In this document: in pieces, positions 37,048 to 47,252 of the stretch | Position numbering within the stretch: position 1 is the stretch's first letter | Layout of the letters: each line of letters begins with the position of its first letter | Source of the DNA: Modestobacter sp. VKM Ac-2982 | GTDB lineage: Bacteria > Actinomycetota > Actinomycetes > Mycobacteriales > Geodermatophilaceae | Length of the DNA stretch: 64,000 nucleotides | Assembly (NCBI RefSeq): GCF_026967935.1 | Contig: NZ_JAPVBL010000004.1 | Location: 522,660-586,659 of the forward strand | Direction: 5' to 3' | Notes under the pieces: generated by a model | The model's input: only the letters and a program-made list of their open reading frames with translations | Told to the model about the DNA's origin: nothing | Databases searched by the model: none | Position numbers and translations under genes: made by a program

Positions 37048-37820
37048 GGTACTTCGTCGTCACCCACCGTCCCCTGGACCGGCCGCTGCGCCCGTTCATG
37101 GAGGCCATCTCCACCGTCCCCGCCGGGGACGACGTGCTCGACCTCTCCGCGGAACACCCGCAGTACGCGGGCCGCGGACCCGAGCTGAGCGAGTACGCGA
37201 CGCTCTTCGCGCTCCGCCGCCACCTGCAGGCGTCGTGGTCGGAGTCCGGACCGCCGTCGGACGACGAGATGTGCGGCATCGCCCAGTACCGCCGCTACCC
37301 GGTGACGCGTCCGGTCGGCGTCCCCTCCGACGTCTACGGCATGGTGACGCCGGCCGAGTTCGGCGAGCTGCCCGACGACGTCTTCCAGCCCGCACCCGGG
37401 ACCCTGCTCCTGCCCTCGGTCGCCCAGGTCGGCACGGTCCTCGGTCAGTACGGGCGCAACCACGCGGTGCGCGACCTGCTGCACTTCATGGGCATCGCCA
37501 TCGACCTCGGGGTGATCGACGACCGCGCGGCCGCCAGCTTCCTGTCCCAGTCGGTCATGGTGGTCGCGCCGACCATCGGGGTGTACCCCACCCGGTGGTA
37601 CGTCCAGCTGCTCGAGGACCTCGAGCGCGTCGCCGACGCGTTCGAGTCACGTGCCGCGGTACCGCGCGAGGGGTACCAGCGCCGGGCGACCGGCTTCTGC
37701 CTCGAGCGGCTGCACGGGATGCTGCTCGCCGGTCTGGTGGCCACCTGGCCCGGTGACCGGGTGACGCAGAACCGGGCCATCGTGGTGAGCGAGGACCTGA
37801 CGTACACCAGCGGGGGCTGA
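37044..37820 (+). CDS. DUF4422-like protein, paralogue 2
   Basis: 258 residues, collinear with paralogue 1 (RYFVVTHRPLDRPLRPFMEA; GIAQYRRYPVTRP; HAVRDLLHFMGIAIDLGVI; REGYQRRATGFCLERLHG), about half the residues identical by eye. His-Tyr in the HYRR motif is Gln-Tyr here, so this copy may use a different substrate or be regulatory. The GTG overlaps the stop of paralogue 1. It is convergent with the CDP-sugar reductase gene. Confidence 0.65.
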   Translation: MRYFVVTHRPLDRPLRPFMEAISTVPAGDDVLDLSAEHPQYAGRGPELSEYATLFALRRHLQASWSESGPPSDDEMCGIAQYRRYPVTRPVGVPSDVYGMVTPAEFGELPDDVFQPAPGTLLLPSVAQVGTVLGQYGRNHAVRDLLHFMGIAIDLGVIDDRAAASFLSQSVMVVAPTIGVYPTRWYVQLLEDLERVADAFESRAAVPREGYQRRATGFCLERLHGMLLAGLVATWPGDRVTQNRAIVVSEDLTYTSGG

Positions 37821-37830
37821 CGACTCCTCG

Positions 37831-38715
37831 TCAGCCGATCGGCGCCCGGCGCAGCACCGCGGTCAGCCCGTCGCGCAGCGCGATCGCCGGCACCCAGCCC
37901 GGCAGGTCCGGGTGGTGGGTCCAGGGGGTCATCATCTCCCGCGGCCGGTACTCCCGGGCGCCCCACTCGACGGGCACCTCAGTGGCCAGCACCTCGCCCA
38001 CCAGCGCCACGAACTCCCGCAGCGGCAACGGTGTGCCGTGCACGGAGTACGACGGGGCCCCGGCCCCGGCGAACGGCACGGCCTGCAGCAACGCCGTGAC
38101 CACGTCGTCGACGTGGGTGTAGTCGACCAGCTGCTGCCCCGGCGACAACCGCAACGGCTCCCCGGTGTGCGCCGCCCGCACCAGGAGCGGCAGCAGCTTG
38201 GGCCGTGGGTCGTCCGGTCCGTAGGTGTCCGACAGCTCCACGGTCACCACCCGCAGCGGGGTGCACTCGGCGAAGAACTGCAGGACGTCGACGAACGCCT
38301 GCTTGGTCGCCGCGTACAGCGAGGACGGGCCGTAGGCGCGGGCGTCGTGGTGCTGCCAGACGGTGCCCACGTTGACGAACGCCGCACCCGGCGAGCCGGC
38401 CAGCGCGTCCGCCAGCCGGGTGCCCAGCTCGAGGTTCGACGCGACGAGCGGGCCGATGTCCGCCGCGGTGTGCACGCCGGTGAAGTGCGTGGCCAGGTGG
38501 AAGCAGGCGTCGGGGGCCAGGCCCCGCAACTGCGCGCCGAACTCTGCGGCGGGCACATCGCTGGGCAGCACCGTGCAGCGGGCGCGCAGGTCCTCGGCGA
38601 CCCGCGACGTGGACCGCGCCAGCAGGGCGACGTCCCACCCGTCGTCCAGGAGGCGGCGGGCCAGCCGCGGTCCGATGAAGCCGCTGGCGCCCGTCACGAG
38701 GGCCCGCCGGCTCAC
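37831..38715 (-). CDS. NAD-dependent epimerase/dehydratase, probable CDP-4-keto-dideoxysugar reductase
   Basis: 294 residues of the extended SDR family: ALVTGASGFIGPRLARRLL (cofactor loop), the catalytic YAATKQAF (Y-x-x-x-K), and a Thr/Ser upstream in VNVGTVWQHH. It overlaps the 3,5-epimerase gene by four bases in a leftward operon that makes a CDP-3,6-dideoxyhexose. In such pathways an SDR of this type reduces the 4-keto group in the last step (as in abequose, paratose or ascarylose synthesis). The stereochemistry cannot be read from sequence. Confidence 0.8.
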   Translation of the reverse strand: MSRRALVTGASGFIGPRLARRLLDDGWDVALLARSTSRVAEDLRARCTVLPSDVPAAEFGAQLRGLAPDACFHLATHFTGVHTAADIGPLVASNLELGTRLADALAGSPGAAFVNVGTVWQHHDARAYGPSSLYAATKQAFVDVLQFFAECTPLRVVTVELSDTYGPDDPRPKLLPLLVRAAHTGEPLRLSPGQQLVDYTHVDDVVTALLQAVPFAGAGAPSYSVHGTPLPLREFVALVGEVLATEVPVEWGAREYRPREMMTPWTHHPDLPGWVPAIALRDGLTAVLRRAPIG

Positions 38716-39254
38716 CACGAGAACGGCGTCCGGAAGTCGGCGAGGGCCGGGAGACCGGCGTCCCGGGCGGAGACCACCGGCGCGTCGAACGGCCAGCGGA
38801 TGCCGGCGGAGTCCCAGTGGACGCCGCCGTCGGTGCCCGCCTGGTACTCCGCGGTCGCCAGGTAGGCCACCGTCGCCTCCGCGGAGAGCGCCGCGAAGCC
38901 GTGCGCGAAGCCGACCGGCACGTACACCCCGTTCCACTCCGCCGAGCTCAGCCGGACCGTGACGTGCTCCCCGTAGGTACGGGACCCGGCCCGCAGGTCG
39001 ACGACGACGTCGAGCACCTCCCCGGCCACGCAGTGGACCACCTTGGCCTGCGGGGCCGGCGGGGTCTGGAAGTGCAGACCCCGGACCACCCCGCGGGTGG
39101 ACCGGCTGTAGAACTGCTCCGGGAAGTGCGTCGGCAGACCCGCCTCGGCGAACGCGGACGCCAGGAAGGTCTTCACGAAGGCGCCGCGCTCGTCGGGCCG
39201 CACGACCGGGTGCAGCGTGAGGCAGTCGGGCAGCCGGGTCTCCCGCAGCTCCAC
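38712..39254 (-). CDS. Sugar-nucleotide 3,5-epimerase, RfbC/AscE-like
   Basis: 180 residues with the cupin epimerase pattern: DERGAFVKTF, FYSRSTRGVVRGLHFQTPP (catalytic His region), AKVVHCVAGEVLDVVVDLR, and VPVGFAHGFAALSAEA. The RGLHFQ/VRGLHF and GFAHGF motifs are those of dTDP-4-keto-6-deoxyglucose 3,5-epimerases. Because it lies among CDP-glucose genes, the substrate is more likely a CDP-4-keto-3,6-dideoxy sugar, as with the ascarylose enzyme. GTG 39254 overlaps no gene but is two bases from the rfbG stop. Confidence 0.85.
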   Translation of the reverse strand: MELRETRLPDCLTLHPVVRPDERGAFVKTFLASAFAEAGLPTHFPEQFYSRSTRGVVRGLHFQTPPAPQAKVVHCVAGEVLDVVVDLRAGSRTYGEHVTVRLSSAEWNGVYVPVGFAHGFAALSAEATVAYLATAEYQAGTDGGVHWDSAGIRWPFDAPVVSARDAGLPALADFRTPFSW

Positions 39255-39256
39255 GG

Positions 39257-40300
39257 TCAGCGGTCCCGTCGCGTCGCGGCCCGGTCGGCGACGACGGCCA
39301 CCTGGGCCAGGGCGACCTCGCGAGCGTCCTCGCCGGCCTCGACCCGGCGGGCGAAGTCGACGGTCAGGTCCAGCGTCTCCTCCAGGGACAGCACGCTCCG
39401 CCAGTCGAGCTCCACCTCGGCCTTGCGCGGGTCGAGGGTGAGCAGCCCGGCCTCCGGCGGGTGGCTGCCGTGGCTGTCGTCGCGCCAGGAGGCACCGGTC
39501 CCCCACCGCTGGGCGACCTGGGTGGCGACCTCCCCGACCGTCAGGCAGCTGGACGCCGGCGGGCCGACGTTGAACGCCGCGCCCGCGGCACGCCCGTCGA
39601 GCAGCGCGTCGACCAGCTCGAGGTAGCCGTCCAGGCAGTCCAGCACGTGCTGCCACGGCCGGACGGCTCCCGGGCTGCGCACCGCCGCCGGCGTGCCTGC
39701 GGAGAAGGCGGCCAGCAGGTCGACCATCAGCCGTTCGGGGCTCACGTCACCTCCACCCACCACGTTGCCGGCTCGGGCGATCGCGGTGGGCACCACCGAC
39801 GCCGTGCTGGCGATCCAGGACTGGGTGAGCAGGTCGGCCGCGGCCTTGGAGGCCGAGTAGGGGTCGTGGCCACCGAGCGGGTCGGGCTCCCGGTACCCCC
39901 ACATCTGGCCGACGTTCCGGTAGACCTTGTCCGTCGTCACCACCAGGTGGGCCCGGACCCCACCGGCGCGCTGGACGGCGTCCAGGACGTTGAAGGTGCC
40001 CATGACGTTGGTCTCGACGGTGCCCCGCGGATCCCGGTAGGACTCACGGACCAGCGGCTGGGCGGCGAGGTGGAGCACGACCTCCGGGGCGACCGCGGCG
40101 ACGGCGTCCCGCACCGCCCCGGCGTCCCGGACGTCGACCCGCAGGTCCGCCGCGACCAACTCGCCCACCCGGGCGCGCTCGTAGAGCGACCCGGGTGCCG
40201 GGTCCAGGGACAGCCCGCTGACCTCGTGCCCGCGGTGGTGCAGCACCAGCGCCAGCCACGCGCCCTTGAAGCCGGTGTGGCCGGTGACCAGGAACCGCAC
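39257..40300 (-). CDS. rfbG: CDP-glucose 4,6-dehydratase
   Basis: 347 residues. The N-terminal GHTGFKGAWLALVL loop is diagnostic for this SDR enzyme; TTDKVYRN, YSASKAAAD (Y-x-x-x-K) and RAGNVVGGGD are also typical. It turns CDP-glucose into CDP-4-keto-6-deoxyglucose. GTG 40300 starts two bases after the rfbH stop, so the genes are tightly linked. Confidence 0.93.
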   Translation of the reverse strand: MRFLVTGHTGFKGAWLALVLHHRGHEVSGLSLDPAPGSLYERARVGELVAADLRVDVRDAGAVRDAVAAVAPEVVLHLAAQPLVRESYRDPRGTVETNVMGTFNVLDAVQRAGGVRAHLVVTTDKVYRNVGQMWGYREPDPLGGHDPYSASKAAADLLTQSWIASTASVVPTAIARAGNVVGGGDVSPERLMVDLLAAFSAGTPAAVRSPGAVRPWQHVLDCLDGYLELVDALLDGRAAGAAFNVGPPASSCLTVGEVATQVAQRWGTGASWRDDSHGSHPPEAGLLTLDPRKAEVELDWRSVLSLEETLDLTVDFARRVEAGEDAREVALAQVAVVADRAATRRDR

Positions 40301-40301
40301 G

Positions 40302-41663
40302 TCAGCGCTTCCCGGCGTTCTCGCGCAGGTAGCTGGTCAGCACGTCGGCGACGTAGTCGAGCATCTCGGTGGTCAGGCCCGGGTAGACGCCCAGCCAGAA
40401 CGACCGGGTCATCACGATGTCGGAGTTCCGCAGGTCGCCGATCACCCGTGCGTCGAGCCCCAGGTAGGCAGGCTGCCGGAGCAGGTTGCCGGCGAAGATC
40501 AGCCGGGTGCCGATCTTCTTCTCGTCGAGGTGCCGGAGCAGGGCCTGCCGGTCGATCGGGAAGTCCTCGGCCAAGGTGATCGGGAAGCCGAACCAGGACG
40601 GCTCGGAGTGCTCGGTGGCCCGGGGCAGGATCAGCCCCTCCACGCCGTCCAGCAGGCCGTAGAGGTAGTGGAAGTTCTCGTTGCGGCGCTTGACGAACTC
40701 GTCGATCTTGCGCAGCTGGCTGACCCCGAGCGCCGCCTGCATGTCGGTCGCCTTGAGGTTGTAGCCGATGTGGCTGTACGTGTACTTGTGGTCGTAGCCC
40801 TCGGGGAGGTCGCCGAGCTGCCACTGGAACCTCTTGCCGCAGGTGTCGTCGACGCCGGTCTCGCAGTAGCAGTCACGCCCCCAGTCCCGGAACGACTCGA
40901 CCTGGCGCCGCACCAGGGGGGACTTGGTGAAGACCGCCCCGCCCTCCCCGGTGGTGATGTGGTGCGCGGGGTAGAAGGAGACCGTGGCGGTGTCACCGAA
41001 GCTGCCGGTGCGCTGCCCGCGGTAGGTGGAGCCCAGGGCGTCGCAGGAGTCCTCGACCAGCCAGAGGTCGTGCTCCTGGCAGAGCTCGGTCACGACGTCG
41101 AGGTCGAAGGGGTTGCCCAGGGTGTGGGCCATCATGATCGCCCGCGTCTTCGGCCCGACCGCCTCGCGCAGCTGGTCGGCGATCGCGTCGTAGGTGCCGA
41201 TCTCGACGTCCACGAACACCGGCTTGAGGCCGTTCTGCAGGATCGGGTTCACCGTGGTCGGGAAGCCGGCCGCGACGGTGAGCACCTCGTCCCCCGGCCG
41301 CAGCCGGCGCTTCCCCAGCTTCGGGCTGGTGAGCGCGGACAACGCGGCCAGGTTCGCCGACGACCCGCTGTTGACGAAGGTCGCCGAGCGGGCCCCGACG
41401 TAGTCGGCGAGGGAGCGCTGGAACTCCGTGGTGAACCGGCCGGAGGTCAGCCAGCCGTCCAGCGAGGCGTCGACCAGGGCGGCGATGTCGTCCCCGTCGA
41501 GGACCTTGCCCGACACCGGCACGGTGCTCTCACCGGGCACGAAGGGCGCCGGAGCGAGGGAACCGCGGGCGAAGTCGCGCACCGCGGTCAGGATCCCGTC
41601 CCGGCTGGGGTGCGCGTCGATGGTGTCGGGCGCGTCGAAGGGGGCGGGCGCGTCGGTGGTCAA
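40302..41663 (-). CDS. rfbH: CDP-4-keto-6-deoxyglucose-3-dehydrase (PMP and [2Fe-2S] enzyme, E1)
   Basis: About 453 residues of the DegT/aminotransferase fold. The Schiff-base Lys is replaced by His in [14 protein letters not shown], the hallmark of 3-dehydrases that use PMP; cysteines around [14 protein letters not shown] and CDALG can hold the [2Fe-2S] cluster. It removes the C3 hydroxyl and needs a separate reductase (E3), which is not in the window. The start is a TTG at 41663 after AGGAGG with short spacing; it is the least certain start here. Confidence 0.92.
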   Translation of the reverse strand: MTTDAPAPFDAPDTIDAHPSRDGILTAVRDFARGSLAPAPFVPGESTVPVSGKVLDGDDIAALVDASLDGWLTSGRFTTEFQRSLADYVGARSATFVNSGSSANLAALSALTSPKLGKRRLRPGDEVLTVAAGFPTTVNPILQNGLKPVFVDVEIGTYDAIADQLREAVGPKTRAIMMAHTLGNPFDLDVVTELCQEHDLWLVEDSCDALGSTYRGQRTGSFGDTATVSFYPAHHITTGEGGAVFTKSPLVRRQVESFRDWGRDCYCETGVDDTCGKRFQWQLGDLPEGYDHKYTYSHIGYNLKATDMQAALGVSQLRKIDEFVKRRNENFHYLYGLLDGVEGLILPRATEHSEPSWFGFPITLAEDFPIDRQALLRHLDEKKIGTRLIFAGNLLRQPAYLGLDARVIGDLRNSDIVMTRSFWLGVYPGLTTEMLDYVADVLTSYLRENAGKR

Positions 41664-42027
41664 GGTCCTCCTGTCGGTGCTCCGCCGGGTGAGGCCGCGG
41701 GGAGCGCTGCGGGACGTCCGCTGAGGCAGGCGGCAAGGGGGCCGCGCCGGGGTCTCCTCACTATGACACCGGCTGCGGGAGCGCCCACCGGACTCGCGGG
41801 TCGGGTGGTCCCGGCGGTGCACCCGTGACGGTGGGGGTGGATGAGGACCGACGCGCGGCGTCGACGGCGGAGCAGCGGGGCCGGGACCGGGCCGCCGGAT
41901 ACGTTGCCCCGGCTGGGGGCGGAGCGCCCCCACGGCGGGTGCGTGCGGCGGTCCGCCGGCGCCCTGCTCGGGGCCCTGGTCGGGCCCTGATCGGGGCTGC
42001 GGCCCTCCCGACGAGAGGTGAGGCGTG
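41664..42027. other. 364-base divergent control region between rfbH and rfbF
   Basis: It carries the promoters for both leftward rfbH-G-epimerase-reductase and rightward rfbF. It is very GC-rich; I see no clear -35/-10 pair, JUMPstart element or long palindrome. Near 41966-42003 there is a degenerate GGGCCCTGxTCGG direct repeat. Confidence 0.45.
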
Positions 42028-42921
42028 ATGAAGGTCGTTCTGCTCGCTGGTGGACTCGGTACCCGACTGCGTGAGGAGACCGAGTTCCGCCCCAAGCCGA
42101 TGGTCGAGGTCGGCGGCAAGCCGATCCTGTGGCACCTGATGAAGTACTTCTCGACCTTCGGCCACACCGACTTCGTGATCTGCGCCGGCTACAAGGGCGA
42201 GCACATCAAGCAGTACTTCCTGAACTACGCAGCACACAACAACGACTTCACCGTCACGCTGGGCCGGCCCGACGAGATCACCTTCCACGACGCCCACCAG
42301 GAGAGCGACTGGACGGTGACCGTCGCCGACACCGGCCCCACGACGTTGACCGCCGGACGGGTGGAGCGCATCGAGAAGCACGTGCGCGGGGAGCGGTTTC
42401 TGGTCACCTACGGCGACGGCCTGGCCGACATCGACCTGGCGGCGCTCCTCGCCTTCCACGAGGGCCACGGTCGCCAGGCCACGCTGACCACGGTCCGGCC
42501 CACCTCGCGCTTCGGCCTCGTCGACGCCGACGAGGACGGCGTGGTCACCCGGTTCCGGGAGAAGCCGCAGTCCGACGGCTGGGTCAACGTGGGCTTCTTC
42601 GTCTTCGAGCCCAGCGTCTTCGACCACTTGCGGGACAGCGACCACCTCATGCTGGAGCACGAGCCGCTGGAGGCGATCGCCCGCGACCGCCAGCTGGCCA
42701 CGTACCGGCACGACGGCTTCTGGCAGCCGATGGACACCTCCCGGGAGCACGTGCTGCTCAACGAGCTGTGGAACGCCGGCAACGCACCGTGGGCGGTCTG
42801 GGACCGTCCGGCCGCCGTCGCCCCGGCTCCGGTGACCGACGGGGACCCGGCCGGTCTCGGGTCGATCCCCGCGCCGCGGCCCAGCGACCAGGATCGGGGC
42901 CTCGTCGTCGGTCCGAGGTGA
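42028..42921 (+). CDS. rfbF: Glucose-1-phosphate cytidylyltransferase
   Basis: 297 residues. The nucleotidyltransferase start [14 protein letters not shown] and [17 protein letters not shown], then [14 protein letters not shown] and [13 protein letters not shown], are characteristic of the CTP:glucose-1-phosphate enzyme. It makes CDP-glucose, the entry point of the 3,6-dideoxyhexose pathway. The last 40 residues (Pro/Asp-rich) extend beyond the usual enzyme. ATG 42028 follows GAGAGGTGAGG. Confidence 0.94.
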   Translation: MKVVLLAGGLGTRLREETEFRPKPMVEVGGKPILWHLMKYFSTFGHTDFVICAGYKGEHIKQYFLNYAAHNNDFTVTLGRPDEITFHDAHQESDWTVTVADTGPTTLTAGRVERIEKHVRGERFLVTYGDGLADIDLAALLAFHEGHGRQATLTTVRPTSRFGLVDADEDGVVTRFREKPQSDGWVNVGFFVFEPSVFDHLRDSDHLMLEHEPLEAIARDRQLATYRHDGFWQPMDTSREHVLLNELWNAGNAPWAVWDRPAAVAPAPVTDGDPAGLGSIPAPRPSDQDRGLVVGPR

Positions 42922-42929
42922 CCGCCGGG

Positions 42930-43163
42930 TCAGTCCCGGAGCGGGGCGATGCAGCAGCCGTCGCAGGGATGGACGCCGGAGACGCCGCCGACCGACTGGA
43001 GGAACACGACGTCGTCGGGGTCCGGGTGACCGACGCCGTGCGGGCAGGTGCGGCCGTAGTGCCCGCGCTGCGGGTCCCAGACCAGCGGCCACTCCCGCAT
43101 GTGGTGACCGCTGGGCTCGGGGAACGGGAAGTCCCGCCGCGGCGGGGGCGCACCGTCGTCCAT
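42930..43163 (-). CDS. Small cysteine/histidine-rich protein of unknown function
   Basis: 77 residues. The last half reads TCPHGVGHPDPDD and later VHPCDGCC, giving four Cys and several His in a pattern that could bind a metal. It starts with ATG 43163 (an upstream start would add 20 residues). Single gene, convergent with rfbF. Family not recognised. Confidence 0.6.
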   Translation of the reverse strand: MDDGAPPPRRDFPFPEPSGHHMREWPLVWDPQRGHYGRTCPHGVGHPDPDDVVFLQSVGGVSGVHPCDGCCIAPLRD

Positions 43164-43337
43164 GTCCGGCGCCCTCCCGACTGGTGCGCTCGCATCGGTG
43201 CCGGGTGAGGTCCGCAGTGGCATGCCGCCAGCCTCACCGGGCTCGTCGGCACGCCGCTGTGCTGCAGGTGTGCCCTGCCTGTGGGTGCCGGGCGGGTGCG
43301 GTCCGCCGTCCGGACGCCGAGCCGCCAGTGTCCCGGA

Positions 43338-43910
<573 letters not shown>

Positions 43911-44003
43911 GGTCGTCCTCTCACCGTCGAGCGCAGGCGCACAACCGCCGGTAGCCTACGGCTGCTCAGCTCAATCGGTAGGACCGCGAGGCTGGAGGCC
44001 CCG

Positions 44004-46424
44004 GTGCCAGCCACGGCCGTGACGCGAGGCCTCTCCGGGCTGACCCGTGCCGCCCGGTGGGCGACCCGACCGGCCCGGTACGCGACCCGACGGGCCGCCC
44101 GCGCCTACCGGGACGCCGTCGTCAAGGCTCGCTGGTTCGTGGTGGCAGGCTGGCTGCTGCTGACCGTGGTGGTGTCGTTGTTCCTCCCCACGGCCGGAGG
44201 GGGCGGCGGGGCCGACATCGGCAACCTGCTCCCCGAGGACAGCCCGGCGGCGGCCGTCCAGGACCGGTCCCTCGAGCTGTTCGACGTGCCGGTGCTCTCC
44301 CAGGTCTCCGTGGTGGTGCACGACCCCGACGGCCTCAGCGTCCTCACCCAGGCCGACGTGGCGCTCTGGGCAGCCACCCACACCCAGGCGTACCTGGACG
44401 GCACCGTGCCACCCGGGCGCGGGCAGATCGTCGCCGCCGTCCCGCTGCCCACGTCGACGCCGGAGACCGCGGTCACCTACCTGTACGTCTCCAACTACAC
44501 GTCGCTGGAGCGGACCAGGGACCTCGCCCGCGAGTACGCCGCCCACTTCCACAACCAGAGCTCCGTGCAGACCTACGTCACCGGGGTGGTCCCGGCCCAG
44601 GTCGCGCAGGCCGACTACCTCGAAGCGCGGTTGCACCTGTTCGAGGTCGCGACCCTGGTGCTGATCGCCACCGTCGTCGGGCTCACCTTCCGCTCGGTCG
44701 TGGCGCCCTTCGTCGTGCTGCTGGCCGCCGGGCTGGGCTACCTGGTCGCGATCCGCAGCCTCGGGGTGCTCGCTGCCTCCCTCGGCTTCGCGCTCCCCGA
44801 CCAGTTGCAGCCGCTGATCGCCGCACTGCTGATCGGGGTGGTCACCGACTACTGCGTGCTGTTCTTCGCCGGCCTGCGACAGCAGCTGGACCGGGGGCTC
44901 CCGCGGCTGGAGGCGACCCGGCGGGCGGTGCGCACCAACGCGCCGATCATCGCCGTCGCCGGGATCACGGTCGCAGCCGGCACCGCGGCCCTGCTGGCCG
45001 CGGACTTCCAGCTGTTCCAGGCGTTCGGGCCGGCGCTGTCGCTGACCGTCGTCATCGGGGTGTTGGTGTCGCTGACCCTGGTGCCGGCGCTGATGGCGAT
45101 CCTGGGCGAGCGGCTCTTCGGGCTGGGGACCCTGCACACCTCACGCCGCCCCCCGAGTCGCCGAGGGAACGGCTGGTTGCTCCGGATCGTCGTCGACCGG
45201 CGCGGCGCGGCGGTGGCGGCACTGCTGGCCACCGGTGTGCTCGTCCTCGCCGCGGCGCCGCTGCTGCAGATGCGCCTGGACCTGTCCTTCACCTCAGGGC
45301 TGCCGGCCGACGACCCGGTGAGCCGGGGCGCGGCGGTGCTCGAGGACTCCGGGATCCGGGGCGTCATCGCCCCCACCGAGGTGATCATCGAGGGTGACGC
45401 GGTCATCGAGCAGCGGCCGGCGCTGGAACGGCTGCAGGCGGCCATCGAGGCCCAGCCGGGGGTGGCCGAGGTGCTCGGCCCGGCCCAGAACCCGCTACCC
45501 GAGGGCTACGGCGTCGTCTTCTCCCCCGAGGGCGACGCCGCGCGTTTCGTGGTGATCCTGGACAGCGACCCGCTGGCCGCACCGGCGATCAGCGACCTGC
45601 GCCAGCTCAGCGACGAGCTGGACACCCTGGCCACGCAGGCCGGGCTGGAGGGCGCCGAGGTGGCGGTGACCGGGCAGACCGCGATCGCCGGTGAGCTCGC
45701 CGCGATCACCCGGGAGAACCTCCGGACCACGCTGACCGCGGTGCTGCTGGTGGAGCTGCTGATCCTGATCGTCTACCTGCGCGCGCTCTGCGCCCCGCTC
45801 GTGCTGATGGCCTGCAGCGCACTAGGCGTCGCGGCGGCGCTCGGGCTGAGCGTCCTGCTCTTCCAGGTGGTGCTCGGCGACCCCGGGCTGGCCTTCTACG
45901 TCCCGTTCGCGACCGCCGTGCTGCTGCTGGCGCTGGGGTCGGACTACAACGTGTTCGCCGTCGGCTCCATCTGGGAGGCGGCCGCACGACATCCGCTGAG
46001 CAAGGCGATCATGCTGGCGATGCCGAGCACCTCCCGGGCGATCAGCGCAGCCGGGCTCATCCTCGCCGCCACGTTCGGGATGGTGGCGATCATCCCGCTG
46101 CAGACGTTCCGGCAGGTGGCGTTCACCATGGCCGCCGGTCTGCTCATCGACACGTTCCTGATCCGTCCGGTGCTCACCCCGGCCGTGCTCACCCTGCTGG
46201 GCCGGGCGGCCAGCTGGCCCAGCCGGCGGGTGCGCACCGAGTCGGTGCCGGTCGACGAACTGCGCCGCACCGGCGTCGTGGGAGCCCGGAGCGGAGGCCC
46301 GGAGGTCCTGCAGGACGAGTCACTGGAGGACGAGGTACGGGAGGAGGCGGCGCGGGAGGACGCGACACGCGAGGACGGGGCACGGGAGAGCCAGCCGGCG
46401 GGGTCGGAGGTGGGCGGACGGTGA
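44004..46424 (+). CDS. MMPL/RND family transporter
   Basis: 806 residues with two repeats of the MMPL core, each with a large extracytoplasmic loop and a membrane block. Block 1 contains LIGVVTDYCVLFFAGLR and block 2 LLALGSDYNVFAVGSIWE; the Asp-Tyr pairs in these helices are the proton-relay positions of MmpL transporters. The C-terminal 50 residues are strongly charged (repeats of R-E-D/E-A). Such transporters export lipids or siderophore-like molecules. GTG 44004 follows GGAGG. It is coupled to the DUF2993 gene. Confidence 0.88.
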   Translation: MPATAVTRGLSGLTRAARWATRPARYATRRAARAYRDAVVKARWFVVAGWLLLTVVVSLFLPTAGGGGGADIGNLLPEDSPAAAVQDRSLELFDVPVLSQVSVVVHDPDGLSVLTQADVALWAATHTQAYLDGTVPPGRGQIVAAVPLPTSTPETAVTYLYVSNYTSLERTRDLAREYAAHFHNQSSVQTYVTGVVPAQVAQADYLEARLHLFEVATLVLIATVVGLTFRSVVAPFVVLLAAGLGYLVAIRSLGVLAASLGFALPDQLQPLIAALLIGVVTDYCVLFFAGLRQQLDRGLPRLEATRRAVRTNAPIIAVAGITVAAGTAALLAADFQLFQAFGPALSLTVVIGVLVSLTLVPALMAILGERLFGLGTLHTSRRPPSRRGNGWLLRIVVDRRGAAVAALLATGVLVLAAAPLLQMRLDLSFTSGLPADDPVSRGAAVLEDSGIRGVIAPTEVIIEGDAVIEQRPALERLQAAIEAQPGVAEVLGPAQNPLPEGYGVVFSPEGDAARFVVILDSDPLAAPAISDLRQLSDELDTLATQAGLEGAEVAVTGQTAIAGELAAITRENLRTTLTAVLLVELLILIVYLRALCAPLVLMACSALGVAAALGLSVLLFQVVLGDPGLAFYVPFATAVLLLALGSDYNVFAVGSIWEAAARHPLSKAIMLAMPSTSRAISAAGLILAATFGMVAIIPLQTFRQVAFTMAAGLLIDTFLIRPVLTPAVLTLLGRAASWPSRRVRTESVPVDELRRTGVVGARSGGPEVLQDESLEDEVREEAAREDATREDGARESQPAGSEVGGR

Positions 46425-47239
46425 CCGGTGGTGGCGAACCTGCCCACGACGGCTGGGTGGGCTCGGACGGCGGCGGGGCGACCGCCCACCAGGCCACCCG
46501 CCAGGCCAGCCGGCCACGACCTCGGCCGGCCCGGCGGACCGTGGCCCTGGGCGTCTCCGTGGTGCTGGGCACGCTGCTGTTGCTGTGGGGGGCCGACCGG
46601 CTGGCCAGGTGGGCGGCCGAGTCCCTGCTGGCGCGCGACATCCAGCAGGCGACCGGCGTCTCCACGCGCCCGTCGGTGCAGGTGAACGGTGCGTTCTTCC
46701 TGCTCCAGGCGGTGCAGGGCCGCTACGACGACGTGGCGGTCGCCGTCCGCGAGGTGACGTCGGGGCCGATGTCGATCGACCGGGTGGAGGCCCGGCTCAG
46801 CGGCGTGCACGTCTCCTTCCACGACCTCCTCGTCCAGGACCCGGCGGCGGTGTGGATCGAGCGGTCGGTCGGGGAGGCGTTCCTGGGCTACGACGACCTG
46901 AACCGATACCTGGAGGTCACCGGGCGCCCGGTGACGGTCGGCGCGGCGCCCGGCGAGGAGGTCCGGCTGACCGGGACGGTCGACCTCCTCGGCCAGTCCG
47001 TCTCCGCCTCCGCCCTGGCACAGCTGTCCCCCGAGGACGGGGCGCTGTCCATCGCCCCCGCCGCCCTGGACACCGAGATCGACCTCGAGGAGGCCAGCCG
47101 GCTGCTGCTCGGCCAGCGCTTCTCGCTGCGGGTGCCGCTGGACCCGTTGCCCTTCGGCCAGGAGCTGACCGCGATCGAGGGCGTCGACGACGGTCTGGTG
47201 CTGCGCGCCCGGGGCACGAACGTCGTCATCCGGCCCTGA
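46421..47239 (+). CDS. DUF2993 (LmeA-like) phospholipid-binding protein
   Basis: 272 residues: a basic N-terminus, one membrane segment or uncleaved signal (about 42-60, ALGVSVVLGTLLLLWGA), then an extracytoplasmic beta-rich domain with the family start ATGVSTRPSVQVNGAFFLLQ. LmeA in mycobacteria binds phosphatidylinositol lipids and helps lipomannan maturation. Coupling (GTGA) to the MMPL gene suggests the pair handles envelope lipids together. Confidence 0.82.
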   Translation: MTGGGEPAHDGWVGSDGGGATAHQATRQASRPRPRPARRTVALGVSVVLGTLLLLWGADRLARWAAESLLARDIQQATGVSTRPSVQVNGAFFLLQAVQGRYDDVAVAVREVTSGPMSIDRVEARLSGVHVSFHDLLVQDPAAVWIERSVGEAFLGYDDLNRYLEVTGRPVTVGAAPGEEVRLTGTVDLLGQSVSASALAQLSPEDGALSIAPAALDTEIDLEEASRLLLGQRFSLRVPLDPLPFGQELTAIEGVDDGLVLRARGTNVVIRP

Positions 47240-47252
47240 CGCAGGGCCCCGG

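Noticed and set aside
41825..42028. 67-codon frame upstream of rfbF
   Set aside because: It is Arg/Ala/Pro-rich with no motifs and sits in a divergent promoter region; probably a GC-bias artefact.
43961..44010. tRNA-like stretch (GCTCAGCTCAATCGGTAG) before the MMPL gene
   Set aside because: It resembles a tRNA D-arm, but there is no pairing acceptor stem and no T-loop (GTTCGA) downstream, so it is not called as a tRNA.
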